From: Aeromonas veronii | Lineage (GTDB): Bacteria; Pseudomonadota; Gammaproteobacteria; Enterobacterales; Aeromonadaceae | Direction of reading: 5' to 3' | NCBI GenBank assembly: GCA_041319085.1 | Contig: CP101033.1 | Span: 2,072,501-2,136,500, forward strand | Length of the DNA: 64,000 nt | Shown here: piece after piece, positions 17,554 to 29,552 of the stretch | Layout of the letters: each line of letters starts with the position of its first letter | Position numbering within the stretch: the stretch's first letter is position 1 | Position numbers and translations under genes: made by a program | Notes under the pieces: model-generated | Seen by the model: only the letters and a program-made list of their open reading frames with translations | What the model was told of the DNA's origin: nothing | Databases searched by the model: none

Positions 17554-18438
17554 ATGCATCCCCGTTTTGCCAAGCCATTCGATACCCTCTCTGCCCCGCT
17601 CAAAGCAGCCGTGCAGCCCATGTTGGATAGTGCCGACTTCAACGCCCGCTTCACGCCGGAGCAAGTCGCCACCCTGAAAGCCGCCACAGGTCTCGATGAT
17701 CGCGCTCTGCGCCTCGCCCTGTTGCCGCTGGCCGCTGCCTGCTCGGTAGCGCCCATCTCCAAGTTTTATGTCGGTGCCATCGCCTGTGGTCTGAGTGGCA
17801 GCTGGTACTTCGGTGCCAACATGGAGTTTGCGGGGCAAGGTCTGTTCCACTCGGTCCACGCCGAGCAGTCCGCCATCTCCAATGCCTGGCTGGGTGGCGA
17901 GACCGGGATCTCTGAAATCACCGTCAACTACACCCCTTGCGGCCACTGCCGTCAGTTTATGAACGAGCTGAGCACCGCCAAGATCCTGAAAGTCTCTCTG
18001 CCCGATGACCTGAGCGCCCTGCAATCCTTCCTGCCCCACTCGTTTGGCCCGGCTGATCTCGATATCACAGATGCGCTGATGAGCCCGCAGGATCACACAG
18101 AGCTAACGCTTCAAAGCGAAGACCCGCTGTGGCAAGCCGCGCTGGCCGCCGCCCGTCAAAGCTACGCCCCCTACAGCCAGGGCTATGCCGCGGTGGCGCT
18201 GCAGTTTGCCGATGGCCGCATCTTCTCTGGCCGCTACGCCGAGAACGCCGCCTTCAACCCCAGCCTGCCGCCGATGCAGATGGCCTGCGCCCATGCGGTG
18301 CTTAACGGCGAAGATCTCGCCACCATCCGCCGCGCCGTGCTGCTGGAGAACAAGAACGGCCAGATCAGCCAGCGTGACTCCGCCCAGTCCACCCTCAAGG
18401 CGCTAGGCTCTGTCGAGCTGGAGTATCAGGCGGTCTGA
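17554..18438 (+). CDS. cdd: Cytidine deaminase
   Basis: This 294-residue dimeric-type enzyme, the same length as E. coli Cdd, deaminates cytidine and deoxycytidine in pyrimidine salvage. The N-terminal catalytic half has the zinc ligands and proton shuttle in SVHAEQSAI and PCGHCRQF. The C-terminal half is the degenerate second deaminase domain found in enterobacterial-type Cdd. It ends before a strong rho-independent terminator shared with the convergent tnaA gene. Confidence 0.95.
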   Translation: MHPRFAKPFDTLSAPLKAAVQPMLDSADFNARFTPEQVATLKAATGLDDRALRLALLPLAAACSVAPISKFYVGAIACGLSGSWYFGANMEFAGQGLFHSVHAEQSAISNAWLGGETGISEITVNYTPCGHCRQFMNELSTAKILKVSLPDDLSALQSFLPHSFGPADLDITDALMSPQDHTELTLQSEDPLWQAALAAARQSYAPYSQGYAAVALQFADGRIFSGRYAENAAFNPSLPPMQMACAHAVLNGEDLATIRRAVLLENKNGQISQRDSAQSTLKALGSVELEYQAV

Positions 18439-18460
18439 CCCAGTTTGCTTCGATAAATGA

Positions 18461-18493
18461 AAGCCCCCGCACCTTGGTGCGGGGGCTTTTTTA
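18461..18493. terminator. Rho-independent terminator after cdd
   Basis: A stem AAGCCCCCGCACC / GGTGCGGGGGCTT with a short loop and a run of T follows cdd. The A run on the other side may also help end tnaA transcripts. Confidence 0.85.
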
Positions 18494-18570
18494 CTGGGCC
18501 ATTTAACCGGGAGTAGCCGGTGATCTTCACGGATTGGCTCGGTTGATCACCCCGTCTAACCGGCTGCTGA

Positions 18571-19956
18571 TCAGACCGGCTTCAGCCGCGCCGTGAAGTG
18601 GCGCAGCAGCGGTGGCTCGTAGTCAAAGGTGAGCCCGCGAATGTCGCTGGCCCGTGCTTTCACCGCGATCAGGCAGTCGGCCACATAGTCCATGTGATCC
18701 CGGGTGTAGACCCGGCGTGGAATGGTGAGACGTAACAGCTCAAAATCCGCCGCCTCCTGCTTGCCGGTGGCGGGATCGCGCCCCAGCAACAGGGAGCCGA
18801 TCTCCACCCCGCGCACGCCCCCTTCCAGATAGAGCTCGCAGGCGAGCGCATGGGCCGGAAACTGCTCGGCCGGAATATGGGGCAGCAGCTTCTTGGCATC
18901 CACAAACACCGCATGGCCGCCGGTGGGGGTTTGGATGGGGATGCCCGCCTCGGCCAGCCGTTCGCCGAGATAAGCCACCTGACTGATGCGATAGGTGAGA
19001 TACTCCTCATCCATCCCCTCGCGCAGGCCGATGGCGAGCGCCGCCATGTCCCGTCCGGCGAGGCCACCATAGGTGACGAACCCCTCCATCGCCACGCAAC
19101 GCACCTGCACCGCGCGGAACAGGTCGAGATCCTCTTTAAAGCAGCAGAGCCCGCCAATATTGACCAACCCGTCCTTCTTGGCCGACATGGTGAAGATGTC
19201 CCCCAGCGCAAACATCTGGCGCACTATCTCCTTGATGCTGTGTTTGGCATAAGCCGGGTCACGCTCCTTGATAAACCAGGCGTTCTCGGCGAAACGGGCG
19301 GCGTCGATCACCACCGGAATCTGGTGACGACGGGCCAGCGCCGAGACCGCCTCCATATTGGCCATGGAGACCGGCTGGCCACCGGCGCTGTTGCAAGTCA
19401 CCGTGATGATGACACCGGCCACGTTGTCGGCCCCCAGGGTCTCGATGGTGTCGCTCAGGCGAGGAAGATCAAAATCCCCCTTCCAGGCGTACGGAGCCGT
19501 GGTGTCGAGAGCTTTCGGGGTGAGCAGGTTGATGGCCCGCGCGCCGGCCAACTCTACGTGGGCCTTGGTGGTGTCGAAGTGGTAGTTGGAGATAAAGACC
19601 GGTGCCTTGCCCTTGCAGCGCTTGACCAGCTCAGGGAAGAGGATCTGCTCTGCCCCGCGCCCCTGGTGGGTGGGCATCACATGCTGGTAGCCAAAGATCT
19701 CGCGCACCGCGCGCTCCAGCTCGACGAAGTTGCGGCTGCCCGCATAGGCCTCATCCCCCATCATGATGCCGGCCCACTGGCGGTCGGACATAGCACCGGT
19801 GCCGCTGTCGGTCAGCAGATCGATATAGACATCCTCGGCCAGCAGCAGGAAGGGGTTCCAGCCAGCGGCCTCGAGGGCGGCACGGCGCTCGGCGCCAGTG
19901 GTCTGTTTGATGGGCTCGACCATCTTGATACGAAACGGCTCGGGTATACGACGCAT
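18571..19956 (-). CDS. tnaA: Tryptophanase (tryptophan indole-lyase)
   Basis: This 461-residue PLP enzyme splits tryptophan into indole, pyruvate and ammonia. The PLP lysine lies in MSAKKDGLV. Residues that separate tryptophanase from tyrosine phenol-lyase are of the tryptophanase kind: Asp in [11 protein letters not shown], Ile in [13 protein letters not shown] and His in LRHFTARL. The motifs [22 protein letters not shown] and [14 protein letters not shown] are conserved. GAGGAG precedes the ATG. A leader peptide of TnaC type lies about 110 bp upstream, suggesting tryptophan-induced antitermination. No tryptophan permease gene follows, unlike the E. coli tnaCAB operon. Confidence 0.88.
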   Translation of the reverse strand: MRRIPEPFRIKMVEPIKQTTGAERRAALEAAGWNPFLLLAEDVYIDLLTDSGTGAMSDRQWAGIMMGDEAYAGSRNFVELERAVREIFGYQHVMPTHQGRGAEQILFPELVKRCKGKAPVFISNYHFDTTKAHVELAGARAINLLTPKALDTTAPYAWKGDFDLPRLSDTIETLGADNVAGVIITVTCNSAGGQPVSMANMEAVSALARRHQIPVVIDAARFAENAWFIKERDPAYAKHSIKEIVRQMFALGDIFTMSAKKDGLVNIGGLCCFKEDLDLFRAVQVRCVAMEGFVTYGGLAGRDMAALAIGLREGMDEEYLTYRISQVAYLGERLAEAGIPIQTPTGGHAVFVDAKKLLPHIPAEQFPAHALACELYLEGGVRGVEIGSLLLGRDPATGKQEAADFELLRLTIPRRVYTRDHMDYVADCLIAVKARASDIRGLTFDYEPPLLRHFTARLKPV

Positions 19957-20066
19957 ATAAGACTCCTCACCAGCACATGGCCAGTGTGTTTGAAATTGGG
20001 ATTGGCAAAGGGGCCGGGGCGATCAGGGTCGTCCGGCTGACAAATTCAAACGGCGGGTGCCGCCAA
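19957..20066 (-). promoter_or_regulatory. tnaC-tnaA spacer, possible Rho-utilisation region
   Basis: The transcribed strand between the leader stop and tnaA is rich in C and poor in G for about 40 bases (the CGACCCTGATCGCCCC area and onward). In E. coli the tna leader is followed by a rut site where Rho ends transcription unless the ribosome stalls on TnaC. The same arrangement is inferred here. Confidence 0.45.
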
Positions 20067-20162
20067 TCAGCGGTGAGGAAAGTCGAAGGTGAGAATGGGA
20101 TCCCGGGTATACCAGTGAGCGAGCAGGCAAGCTGCCCGGGGCGAAGCTGTCACGATTGGCAT
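20067..20162 (-). CDS. tnaC: TnaC-like leader peptide
   Basis: A 31-codon reading frame starts 2 nt after a strong GGAGGGGAG site. Its C-terminal part has Trp17, Tyr18, Asp21, Ile23 and Pro29, so the spacing Trp-x3-Asp-x7-Pro equals Trp12-Asp16-Pro24 of E. coli TnaC, the residues needed for tryptophan-dependent ribosome stalling. An aromatic residue after Trp is also kept. Two residues (His-Arg) follow the Pro before TGA, whereas E. coli stops right after Pro24. With the downstream tnaA this predicts translation-coupled antitermination. The rest of the peptide is not alike. Confidence 0.72.
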   Translation of the reverse strand: MPIVTASPRAACLLAHWYTRDPILTFDFPHR

Positions 20163-20301
20163 CACTCCCCTCCATGTCGGTTGTAAACAGTCGGTGGCCA
20201 ACGATGTCGATTAAACCATGTCGATTGATGGGCGCTACCGATAGGCAGCTTAACCACGTTAACGAGTGTGGCCTGGCGCCACAAGCAGCATGCAAGCGCG
20301 T

Positions 20302-20317
20302 TGTGCTCCTGCTCACA
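20302..20317 (-). promoter_or_regulatory. CRP-site-like palindrome upstream of tna
   Basis: TGTGA-GCAGGA-GCACA matches the CRP consensus TGTGA-N6-TCACA at 9 of 10 positions. It lies about 150 bp before the leader peptide start. The E. coli tna operon is CRP-activated, so the same is plausible here. Confidence 0.5.
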
Positions 20318-20536
20318 GAGTGGTTCCCTCTCGTTCCCTTTCCGATCGATACCCCACTGCACACCCCGCACCACTGCATCACTTTTTCACCGGATTAAGT
20401 CTGATTTATCGCACCAAATGCCACCATTTCAGCCACAAGCAGACGGAGATCCCAATCCTGTGCAGAGCGGTTGAATATCCTGTGGTGGCTGATTAAGGTG
20501 GTGGCCACATCAGGAGATCAGTCAAGGAAAGACGAT

Positions 20537-21814
20537 ATGGAGATAGTGGTTCTCGGTGGTGGCGTGATTGGGGTAACCAGCGCCTGGTATCTGGCTAAAG
20601 CGGGTCACAAGGTGACCCTGCTGGAGCGACAAGGGGGCGTTGCCCTTGAAACCAGCCATGCCAACGCCGGGCAGATATCCCCGGGCTATGCGGCCCCTTG
20701 GGCGGCCCCCGGCATCCCGCTCAAGGCAGCCAAGTGGATGCTGCAAAAGCATGCCCCCTTCACCGTGCGCCCCACCGCCGACCCCTTCCAGCTGCGCTGG
20801 ATGCTCAGAATGCTCGCCAACTGCACCCCGACCGCCTATGCCACCAACAAGGGGCGCATGGTGCGCCTGGCCGAATACAGCCGCGACTGCATGAAGCTGC
20901 TGCGCGACGAGCTGAACATCGATTATGAAGGGCGCCAGCTCGGCACCTTGCAACTGTTTCGCAGCCAATCCCAGCTCGATGCCAGCCAGCGCGATATCGA
21001 GGTGCTGGAGGAGTATGGCGTCCCCTACCAGTCCCTCGATGCCAGCGGCTGCGAAGCGGCAGAGCCTGCGCTGGCACGGGTGCGCGGCAAAATCGTCGGC
21101 GGCTTGCGTCTGCCCGGCGACGAGACTGGCGACTGCTTCCGCTTCACCAAGGCCCTTGCCCTTGAAGCCGAGAAGCTCGGGGTCAAGTTTGTCTTCAACT
21201 GCGATATCGACGAGATTGAGCAGGGCCGTGGTCGTGATAGTGGCCGCGCCGTAGCGGTGCGGGCGGGCGAGCAGCGCTATCGCGCCGATGCCATCGTCTG
21301 TGCGCTCGGCAGCTATGCCACCGGCTTTTTGCGGCCGCTGCTGCGCCCGCTCGGGCTGGAGCTGCCGGTCTATCCGGTCAAGGGCTACTCCCTCACCCTG
21401 CCGATGATCAACGCCGACGCCGCACCGCGCAGCACCGTGCTGGACGAGACCTACAAGGTGGCCATCACCCGTTTTGACGAGCGGATCCGGGTCGGCGGCA
21501 TGGCTGAGCTATCGGGCTACAATCTTGCCCTCAATCCGAGGCGCCACGACACTCTGGCAATGGTGGTCGGCGATCTCTTCCCCGAAGGGGGCGATATCAG
21601 CCAGGCCGAATTCTGGACCGGCCTGCGCCCCATGACGCCGGACGGCACCCCACTGGTGGGGCCGAGTCCCATTCCCGGTCTCTGGCTCAATACCGGTCAC
21701 GGCACCCTGGGCTGGACCATGGCAGCCGGTTCGGGTCGGCTGTTGTGCGATCTTATCAGCGGTAGCGAGCCCGCCATCAGCGATGAGGGGCTGACCCTGG
21801 CCCGCTACGGCTAA
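20537..21814 (+). CDS. dadA: D-amino acid dehydrogenase, FAD-dependent
   Basis: This 425-residue membrane-associated flavoenzyme oxidises D-alanine and other D-amino acids to oxo acids and feeds electrons to the respiratory chain. The N-terminal FAD-binding motif is [14 protein letters not shown]. Conserved family segments are [34 protein letters not shown] and [17 protein letters not shown] chose the ATG that begins this Rossmann strand, with AAGGAAAG about 7 nt before it. No racemase gene (dadX) follows; a terminator does. Confidence 0.92.
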   Translation: MEIVVLGGGVIGVTSAWYLAKAGHKVTLLERQGGVALETSHANAGQISPGYAAPWAAPGIPLKAAKWMLQKHAPFTVRPTADPFQLRWMLRMLANCTPTAYATNKGRMVRLAEYSRDCMKLLRDELNIDYEGRQLGTLQLFRSQSQLDASQRDIEVLEEYGVPYQSLDASGCEAAEPALARVRGKIVGGLRLPGDETGDCFRFTKALALEAEKLGVKFVFNCDIDEIEQGRGRDSGRAVAVRAGEQRYRADAIVCALGSYATGFLRPLLRPLGLELPVYPVKGYSLTLPMINADAAPRSTVLDETYKVAITRFDERIRVGGMAELSGYNLALNPRRHDTLAMVVGDLFPEGGDISQAEFWTGLRPMTPDGTPLVGPSPIPGLWLNTGHGTLGWTMAAGSGRLLCDLISGSEPAISDEGLTLARYG

Positions 21815-21897
21815 GCGCCCACGCTGTCGGGTATTGCACTTGCCAACTGCGCCCCACGGTCAAGTGCGAGACGAGTGACACCACCCGCTTTATTGAC

Positions 21898-21925
21898 AGG
21901 CCACCACCATAACCGGTGGCCTTTT
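21898..21925 (+). terminator. Rho-independent terminator after dadA
   Basis: A 7-bp stem GGCCACC/GGTGGCC with a 9-nt loop is followed by TTTT. Confidence 0.7.
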
Positions 21926-22177
21926 CGTCTGACGTTGACCTTCTCCCTGCCAGCCTGTCGCTGCTGCGCTGTCCCTGCCTGTTAATGCAGCAAACGGCAC
22001 AGAATATTGCGCAATTCGACTTGCGCAAGCCGCCACAATCCGTAATGTGGACAGACGCATTTTTCGCAGCGCATATTTTTTAAATGGCCTGTAAACCGCT
22101 TGTAAACAGGCGTCGCCAGACAAGGGGTTACGGGTGTCACCACGAGTTTCTTTAGCAGCAATCCAGGGTAGGACAAT
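21926..22177 (+). promoter_or_regulatory. Upstream region of asd with a palindrome
   Basis: The stretch holds no gene. A GCCTGT...ACAGGC palindrome at 22,087-22,111 encloses TGTAAA-type repeats and lies about 67 bp before asd, where an operator or mRNA hairpin could act. I do not recognise a lysine riboswitch. Confidence 0.35.
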
Positions 22178-23290
22178 ATGAAAAAAGTAGGTTTGGTCGG
22201 TTGGCGTGGCATGGTGGGATCGGTTCTGATGAGCCGGATGCAGGAAGAGCAGGATTTCACCCATATTCAACCCACCTTCTTCACCACCTCCCAGGCCGGT
22301 GAGGCCGCACCCAACTTCGGCGTCGATGCCGGTACTCTGCAAGACGCCTTCGATATTGAGGCGCTGGCTAAGCAGGATATCATCATCACCGCCCAAGGCG
22401 GCGACTACACCAAGGATGTCTATCCACGCCTGAAAGCCGCTGGCTGGCAGGGTTACTGGATTGACGCCGCCTCCTCCCTGCGGATGGAGAAAGAGGCCGT
22501 CATCATTCTGGATCCGGTCAACGGCGACGTGATTGAGCAAGCCCTGAACGATGGCATCAAGACCTTCGTTGGCGGCAACTGCACCGTCAGCCTGATGCTG
22601 CTGGCCCTCGGCGGCCTGTTTAAGGCCGATCTGGTGGAGTGGGTCAGCGTGGCCACCTATCAAGCCGCCTCCGGTGGCGGTGCCCGCCATATGCGCGAGC
22701 TGGTCACCCAGATGGGGATGCTGCGTGACGAAGTGGCGGTCGAGCTGGCAGACCCTGCCTCCGCCATCCTCGACATCGAGCGCAAGATCACCGAAAAGAC
22801 CCGCTCCGGTACCCTGCCGGTGGACAACTTCGGCGTGCCGCTGGCCGGTGGCCTTATCCCCTGGATCGACACCAAGCTCGACAACGGCCAGAGCCGCGAA
22901 GAGTGGAAGGGTCAGGCCGAGACCAACAAGATTTTGGGTATCGAGAATGCCGTCATTCCGGTGGATGGTCTGTGCGTGCGGATCGGCGCCCTGCGCTGCC
23001 ACAGCCAGGCCTTCACCATAAAGCTGAAAAAGGATGTGCCGCTGGCGGAGATCGAAGCCCTGCTGGCTGCCCACAACGACTGGGTGAAAGTGATCCCCAA
23101 TGATCGCGATATCACCGCCCGCGAGCTGACTCCCGCTGCCGTTACCGGCACCCTCAGCATTCCGGTCGGTCGTCTGCGCAAGCTCAACATGGGCCCGGAG
23201 TATCTGGCTGCCTTTACCGTGGGTGACCAGCTGCTGTGGGGCGCCGCCGAGCCGCTGCGCCGCATGCTGCGTATCCTGCTGGCCCGCTAA
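22178..23290 (+). CDS. asd: Aspartate-semialdehyde dehydrogenase
   Basis: This 370-residue NADPH-dependent enzyme reduces aspartyl phosphate to aspartate semialdehyde in the path to lysine, methionine, threonine and diaminopimelate. It is of the gammaproteobacterial long type: N-terminal [18 protein letters not shown], active-site Cys135 in [10 protein letters not shown] and a catalytic His in the [11 protein letters not shown] segment. Length is close to that of E. coli Asd (367). A strong bidirectional terminator follows, between asd and the convergent fdhD. Confidence 0.95.
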   Translation: MKKVGLVGWRGMVGSVLMSRMQEEQDFTHIQPTFFTTSQAGEAAPNFGVDAGTLQDAFDIEALAKQDIIITAQGGDYTKDVYPRLKAAGWQGYWIDAASSLRMEKEAVIILDPVNGDVIEQALNDGIKTFVGGNCTVSLMLLALGGLFKADLVEWVSVATYQAASGGGARHMRELVTQMGMLRDEVAVELADPASAILDIERKITEKTRSGTLPVDNFGVPLAGGLIPWIDTKLDNGQSREEWKGQAETNKILGIENAVIPVDGLCVRIGALRCHSQAFTIKLKKDVPLAEIEALLAAHNDWVKVIPNDRDITARELTPAAVTGTLSIPVGRLRKLNMGPEYLAAFTVGDQLLWGAAEPLRRMLRILLAR

Positions 23291-23314
23291 TCCGCCACAG
23301 AAGCAGATACAACA

Positions 23315-23345
23315 AGGGCGGGGAGTCACACTCCCCGCCCTTTTT
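23315..23345. terminator. Rho-independent terminator between asd and fdhD
   Basis: A stem of about 11 bp (GGGCGGGGAGT with ACTCCCCGCCC) and a 3-nt loop is followed by TTTTT. Confidence 0.85.
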
Positions 23346-23391
23346 CATTGCCATTTTTCGTGCCCCGTTTAGCGGGTTCACGGCCTTGCCA

Positions 23392-24224
23392 TTACTTGAG
23401 CAGAATGCGCTGACAGCCGCTGTAGATCTCGGCCCGGCCGGGGCGGCAAAAACCCACCAGCGTCAGCCCGGTCTGCTCGGCCCGCTCGACCGCAAGCTCG
23501 GTGGCAGCGGAAATGGCGAGCAAGATCTCCACCCCGGCACTGGCGCACTTTTGCACCATCTCGAAGCTGGCGCGGCTGGTCACCAGAATGGCGCCTTCAC
23601 GGCGGCCAGAGCGGCACAAGTGCCCCACCAGCTTGTCCAGCGCGATATGGCGCCCCACATCCTCGCGAATGGCGAGAATATTGCCCTCGCTATCCAGATG
23701 CACTGCGGCATGGGTGGCGCCGGTGCGCTGACCCAGCAGCTGGAGCGGGCGCAGCGCGGTCAATACCTTGTCGATATGCCCTACCGCCAGACGCTGGCTG
23801 TCGGGCAACAGTGGCTGAGAGCGAATAACCTGCTCCAGACTCTCGCTGCCACAGATGCCGCAACCGGTGCGCCCCGCCATGGTACGCCGCTTCTCTTTGA
23901 GGCGATGGACGCAGCGATTGGCAAGGGTGATATGCAGCTCTATCCCCTGGCAGCCGTCAATCTGCTCGATATCGTGGATATCGAGCAGGCTGTCGATGAT
24001 CCCCTCCGAGAGCGAAAAACCGATGGCGAAATCCTCCAGATCGGAGGCCGAGCACATCATCACGCTGTGGGCGATGCCGTTGTAGACCAGCGCCACCGGC
24101 GTCTCGGAGGGCAACTCCATCTCGCTGTCGCAGGTCAGTGTATCGGCGCGGTAGTGCACCACCTCGCGATGGATGGCACAGCGTGCCAGCTCGCTCTGCG
24201 CGTCAAGTTCACTTGTCTCCCCCC

Positions 24225-24228
<4 letters not shown>
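23392..24228 (-). CDS. fdhD: Formate dehydrogenase accessory sulfurtransferase
   Basis: This 278-residue cytoplasmic protein carries sulfur from IscS to the molybdenum cofactor of formate dehydrogenases, which is required for their activity. The transfer cysteines lie in GRTGCGICGSES. Other family motifs are VYNGIAHSVMMCSASDLEDFAIGFSL (positions about 47-72) and REDVGRHIALDKL. Its start overlaps the fhlA stop by 4 bases, so the two are co-translated, which places a maturation factor under the same control as the formate regulator. FdhF, its likely client, is encoded 3 kb away. Confidence 0.93.
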
Positions 24229-26357
<2,129 letters not shown>

Positions 26358-26775
26358 TGCGGCCTCACGTTATATCGATTTAGTCACCAGTCAGGCTGTC
26401 CATGCCATCGCATCACGACAAGATCCCATCACCAAAATAATAGCCGCAGCCCATAAATGCGGCTGCCAATAAGAAAAACGGTGACGAAACGTGTCTCATG
26501 TTGCAATTCCAGAATCATTATTAACGAACGACAACAAAAAAGTAACATTATTATCGGGGGGGGAATATTGGAATAGCGACTCATCATAGATGAGCTCAAA
26601 TTTCATTACAATCCGATTTAATATATCTGCTGGTCATATTTAACCGGTTATTTCATCAGTTCTTGATCTCCATTAAGGCACTCGAAAAGTGGGCCGCCGT
26701 CAACGGTCAGATCTGCCTCTCATCTTCTCTGACCGCGGGATTCAAGATGGCGTTTGCTGCCTATCCATCGGCAAT
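26358..26775. other. AT-rich intergenic region upstream of fhlA
   Basis: 418 bp without a convincing gene. It includes an 8-G run near 26,557 and a CTCATC/GATGAG hairpin near 26,580. It should hold the fhlA promoter on the minus strand, but I see no clear match. Confidence 0.4.
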
Positions 26776-27177
26776 TTACGAGGTGATGATCCGGCTGTGG
26801 CAGCACTTCAGGCCACCGAAGATAAAGAGGGCCGACAAGCTCTGGAAGGCCATCAGCAGCCAGCTGGCGTTGTCAGAAAGCTCGGCGGTGATGTGCTGGT
26901 GGGTGAGATAGACCAGCAATGTGATCACCCCCAACAACAGGCAGTTGATCAGGGTGGTGGAGACAAAGGCGATCAACCAGGCCACCGGCACGCTCAATGC
27001 GGAAAATATGCTGCCCATGGCAAGCCTTGCTGCCATAAAACAGCCGAAGAATCCAAAGCCAAGCAGAAATATCATCTCGTCGTGCCACATATAGCAGCCT
27101 ATGCCGATTAATATCGCCGCCAGATAGGTGCCAATATAGAAAATACCGAATAATCGACTAATTTCGCGGTGCATCAT
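26776..27177 (-). CDS. Four-helix inner-membrane protein, unassigned
   Basis: This 133-residue protein is almost wholly hydrophobic, with about four membrane helices and short charged loops. I recognise no family. It lies between fdhF and fhlA in the same direction but is separated from fdhF by a terminator and from fhlA by 418 bp, so it is probably its own transcript. The start was placed at the first of two adjacent ATGs with a weak GATGAGA ribosome site; a TTG 24 bases upstream is an alternative. Confidence 0.6.
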   Translation of the reverse strand: MMHREISRLFGIFYIGTYLAAILIGIGCYMWHDEMIFLLGFGFFGCFMAARLAMGSIFSALSVPVAWLIAFVSTTLINCLLLGVITLLVYLTHQHITAELSDNASWLLMAFQSLSALFIFGGLKCCHSRIITS

Positions 27178-27211
27178 TGAATTCTCATCAAATTTTGGCA
27201 ATCAAAAGGTA

Positions 27212-27235
27212 CCCGACTCAATAATATGAGTCGGG
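27212..27235 (-). terminator. Terminator downstream of fdhF
   Basis: A perfect 9-bp stem (CCCGACTCA/TGAGTCGGG) with a 6-nt loop is followed on the minus strand by TACCTTTTG. Confidence 0.7.
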
Positions 27236-27274
27236 AACACCTTATTTATGCAGGATTACCCTTTTGTCGCTGGA

Positions 27275-29419
27275 CTAGCCTTTGGCGGCGTTGCGCAATT
27301 TTGCCTTGAGCGCGCTGTACTCGGTCTGGACGTATACTTCCGCCTCAGGCTGATCCTCGATACGCTCAATTTTCACCGCGCAGTACTTGTACTCCGGCGT
27401 GTAGGAGATGGGATCCACGTGCTCGATGGTGAGCTCGTTACAGGCCCCGATCCACCACTGGTAGGTCATGTAGACTACCCCGGCGTTGACCCGCTCGTTG
27501 TAGTTGGCCCGGGTGATCACCTTGCCGCGCCGCGACGAGATCCAGACCAGCGCCTGATCCTTCACCCCCAGCTTTTTGGCATCGCTCGGATGGATCTGCA
27601 CATAGCCTGGCTCATCGGCCAGGGTTTGCAGCGCCGAGCAGTTGCCGGTCATGGAGCGGCAGGAGTAGTGGCCTACCTCGCGCACGGTAGAGAGCACCAG
27701 CGGATACTCCGCACAGGGCTGCTCCAGCGGCGGCCGCCACTCGGAGGCGATCAGCTGACCCTTGCCGCTCGGGGTAGTGAACACGTTCCCCTCGAACAGG
27801 GTGCTGGTGCCCGGATGATCCTCGGTCGGGCACGGCCACTGCACGCTCTTGAGATCGGCCATCTTGTCGTAGCTGACCCCGGTATAGAGCGGGCAAAGCG
27901 CGCGCATCTCGTCCCAGATCTCTTCGGTGTTGTGGTACTCCATGGGATAACCCATGGCAGTGGCCATCAGCGAGAAGATCGCCCAGTCAGGTTTCACGTT
28001 CTCAGGGGGAGTGACCGCCTTGTAGAAACGCTGGAAGCCGCGATCCGCCGAGCTGTAGACCCCTTCGTGCTCGCCCCAGCTGGTGGCGGGCAGAATGACG
28101 TCAGCCATCTCGGCGGTCTGGGTCATGAAGATATCCTGCACGATCACCAGCTCCATCCCCGCCAGAGTGCGGCGGAACTGACCCAGGTCAGCTTCGGTCT
28201 GGGCCGGGTCTTCACCAAAGATGTAGAAGGCCTTGCACTTGCCCTCCTCCACCTTGTGGCTCAGCTCGGTCAGGCGATAGCCGGGCTTCTGGGAGAGGGA
28301 TTCCACGCCCCACGCCTTGGCGAACTTGGCGCTGATCTCGGGGTTGCTCACCGACTGATAGCCCGGGAACTGGTGCGGCAGCATCCCCATGTCGCAGGTG
28401 CCCTGCACGTTGTTCTGCCCGCGTACCGGACCGCAACCGGTACCACGGCGGCCGAAGTTGCCGGTCAGCAGTGCCAGACCTGCAAGCCCCTTGACCACAT
28501 CCACCGCCTGACCATACTGAGTCACCCCCATGCCCCACAGGATCATGGAAGCTGGCGATGCGGCATAGGTGCGAATGGCGGCACGGATATCGGCGGCGTT
28601 GAGGCCAGTGATCCCCTCGACATATTCCGGGGTGTACTTGGCCACCGTGGCCTTGAAGGTCTCGAACCCTTCGGTGTAGTTGGCGACGAACTCCTTGTTG
28701 TAGAGCCCTTCACTGATCAACACGTTGGCGAAGGCGTTGACCAGCGCCATATTGGAACCGTTTTTGAGCGGCAGCCACTGATCGGCGATACGGGCGGTCT
28801 CCACCATTCGGGGATCACACACAATCACCTTGGCCCCGTTTGCCTTCGCCTTGAGGATATGGCGGGCGACGATGGGGTGAGAGTCAGCAGCGTTGTAACC
28901 AAACACCAGCAGGCACTTGGTCTCTTGAATTTCGGGAATGGCGTTGCTCATGGCGCCGTTGCCTACCGTTGTCTCCAGACCGGAGACTGAGGGTGCGTGT
29001 CACACCCTCGCGCAGTGGTCGACGTTGTTCGTCCCCAGCACTGCGCGGGCAAATTTCTGCATCACATAGTTGGCTTCGTTACCCGGGCCACGGGCAGAGC
29101 CGGTGGTCATGATGGCGTCCGGGCCATATTTCGCCTTGATGGCAGAGAGGCGGCTGCTGGTGAACTCGATGGCTTCGTCCCAGGAGACGGCTTCGAGCTT
29201 GCCACCGCGCTCACGGCGGATCATCGGGCTCTTGAGACGGGGGGTCAGCAGGTTGGTGTCATTCAAAAAATCCCAACCGTAATAGCCCTTGAGGCAGAGC
29301 TGCCCCTCATTGGTCCGGCCGTTGGCGCCTTCGGCTCCCACCACCTTGTCGTTTTCAACCAGCAGGTTGATTTTGCAACCGGTGCCACAATAGGGGCAGA
29401 CGGTAATGACTTTTTTCAT
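27275..29419 (-). CDS. fdhF: Formate dehydrogenase H, selenocysteine-containing
   Basis: This 714-residue molybdopterin enzyme, near the length of E. coli FdhF (715), oxidises formate to CO2. Cys8, Cys11, Cys15 and Cys42 bind a 4Fe-4S cluster. An in-frame TGA at 29,000-29,002 (residue 140) falls exactly where E. coli has selenocysteine, in the context CARV-Sec-HAPSV. A SECIS hairpin follows it. An automatic annotation would split this into two genes. Later motifs such as GVTQYGQAVD, PVRGQNNVQG, SMTGNCSAL and YMTYQWWIGACNEL confirm continuity. It needs SelB/SelC and FdhD. In FHL it works with HydN and the Hyc complex, whose genes are not in this window. Confidence 0.95.
28960..29002 (-). promoter_or_regulatory. 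SECIS element for UGA recoding in fdhF
   Basis: Immediately 3' of the TGA codon the mRNA can form GTCTCC-GGTCT-GGAGAC, a perfect 6-bp stem (28,971-28,987) with the loop GGUCU. The same loop occurs in the E. coli fdhF SECIS bound by SelB. Distance to the UGA is also similar. Confidence 0.85.
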
Positions 29420-29436
29420 GACTCACACTCTTGTTT

Positions 29437-29480
29437 GTTAACGGTAAAAGGCAGTTAACGATAAAAAGACCTTTAACGAA
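29437..29480 (-). repeat. TTAACG direct repeats upstream of fdhF
   Basis: The + strand reads GTTAACGGTAAAAGGCA, then GTTAACGATAAAAAGAC, then TTTAACGAAG. The TTAACG core recurs at 29,438, 29,455 and 29,473, spacing 17 and 18 bp, just before the fdhF start. Near-17-bp phasing may mark a regulator site or a small tandem duplication. Confidence 0.6.
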
Positions 29481-29552
29481 GATGGCTTTCAGGGTGACAG
29501 CACCAGGGCACAAGCGGCGGCCAGCAAGGGCCTGCACCTGCCATCCGATGCG

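Noticed and set aside
18571..19956. Tyrosine phenol-lyase instead of tryptophanase
   Set aside because: The substrate-determining Asp, Ile and His positions are of the tryptophanase kind.
20165..20265. A WFN-containing peptide upstream of tnaA as the TnaC leader
   Set aside because: It has Trp-Phe-Asn like E. coli TnaC but lacks the Asp and the correctly spaced Pro, has only a weak GTG start, and the frame immediately downstream fits far better.
27275..29419. fdhF as two separate genes or a pseudogene
   Set aside because: The TGA aligns with Sec140 of E. coli FdhF and is followed by a SECIS hairpin.
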